From contig JAHIHJ010000345.1 of assembly GCA_018899795.1 (NCBI GenBank), forward strand, positions 1 to 6,251: a DNA stretch of 6,251 nt, written 5' to 3'. Origin of the DNA: Methanobacteriota archaeon. GTDB taxonomy: Archaea > Halobacteriota > Methanosarcinia > Methanosarcinales > Methanoperedenaceae. The notes under the pieces were generated by a model that was not told the origin of the DNA, ran no database searches, and saw only the letters and a list, made by a program, of their open reading frames with translations. Positions 5,993 to 6,251 of this stretch are shown here, piece by piece. A program made the translations under genes and the position numbers. Every line of letters begins with the position of its first letter. Position 1 is the first letter of the stretch.

Positions 5993-6251
5993 TCATTTCA
6001 TTACCATGAATTCGCCTGCATCTATACCAATTTTCTTCCTGTTGTAATACGCACTCACAGTATAATTATAATCTCCGGTCTTTAACCTCTTCGGAATCCG
6101 CCATGATCTCTCTATGGATTTCTGTGTTCCCACCTTCATATTATTAATTCTCTTTACCAGTTTTTTAACCCTGATATGATTTTGATCATAAATTTTTATA
6201 ACAATTCTTGCTCTCTTCCAGACAACTTCACCCGCGTTCGTCACATATATC
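5993..6251 (-). CDS. C-terminal end of an unrecognised protein with an Ig-like beta-sandwich pattern (partial at right edge)
   Basis: The reading frame is open to the window edge: the GTG at 6244 is preceded in frame by Ile and Tyr codons, so the visible 86 codons including the stop are the 3' end of a longer gene. The sequence has alternating strands of the form IYVTNAGEVVW, then ARIVIKIYDQN, a middle block with SIERSWRIP, then LKTGDYNYTVSAYYNRKKIG and a final short strand. This order (N-x-G turn, strand, W-x-x-P, L-x-x-GDY-x-Y-x-V) is typical of CARDB- or Ig-like beta-sandwich domains at the end of archaeal surface proteins. The fragment is unusually rich in Lys and Arg for an exported domain. 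No anchor or sorting motif follows the domain; it ends MVMK. The function is unknown. The gene runs in the same direction as the DUF432-like gene 52 bp downstream. Confidence 0.7.
   Translation of the reverse strand, partial: IYVTNAGEVVWKRARIVIKIYDQNHIRVKKLVKRINNMKVGTQKSIERSWRIPKRLKTGDYNYTVSAYYNRKKIGIDAGEFMVMK

Noticed and set aside
5993..6244. A complete 83-residue gene starting at the GTG at 6244
   Set aside because: The frame stays open to the window edge (Tyr and Ile codons precede the GTG), no Shine-Dalgarno can be seen, and the domain pattern begins upstream of it (IYVTNAG). It is better read as the end of a longer gene.

Overview
The window looks archaeal, most likely from a methanogen/ANME-type euryarchaeon (Methanosarcinales, perhaps Methanoperedens-like). 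This rests on a TATA-box promoter placed for a leaderless mRNA, a DUF432-like gene coupled to an MscS channel, an AAA_14/DUF4143 ATPase, and moderate-to-low GC. No taxonomic marker gene is present, so the assignment is an inference.

Left half, plus strand (1-3083). Three genes lie head to tail with almost no space between them. They are the C-terminal part of a P2-type cation-transporting ATPase (cut by the window edge), a [NiFe]-hydrogenase small subunit (2-bp gap), and a [NiFe]-hydrogenase large subunit (0-bp gap, Shine-Dalgarno inside the end of the small-subunit gene). The hydrogenase resembles group 2 (HupSL-like): there is no Tat signal, the L1 motif has the form CGxCP, and the small subunit carries a CSGCTMSFLN-type cluster motif. 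The large subunit has every catalytic residue expected. The small subunit stops just where the domain binding the medial and distal Fe-S clusters should begin, so only the proximal [4Fe-4S] cluster can be bound. A single-cluster, group-2-like, cytoplasmic hydrogenase co-transcribed with an ion pump is the most unusual feature here.

Middle (3084-4425). A 70-bp gap holds a clear TATA box about 27 bp before the start codon of a stand-alone AAA_14/DUF4143 ATPase. This gene is visibly more AT-rich than the hydrogenase genes and has no evident functional link to them.

Right half, minus strand (4436-6251). Reading leftwards from the edge there are three genes: the C-terminal end of an unrecognised protein with an Ig-like beta-sandwich pattern (cut by the edge), a DUF432-like protein of unknown function, and an MscS-family mechanosensitive channel. 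The last two overlap by ATGA and are probably translationally coupled, which suggests the DUF432-like protein is a partner of the channel. The ATPase and mscS converge with only 10 bp between stop codons, so each transcript probably ends inside the opposite gene.

No RNA genes, CRISPR arrays, insertion sequences or attachment sites were seen, and no non-coding stretch exceeds about 70 bp.
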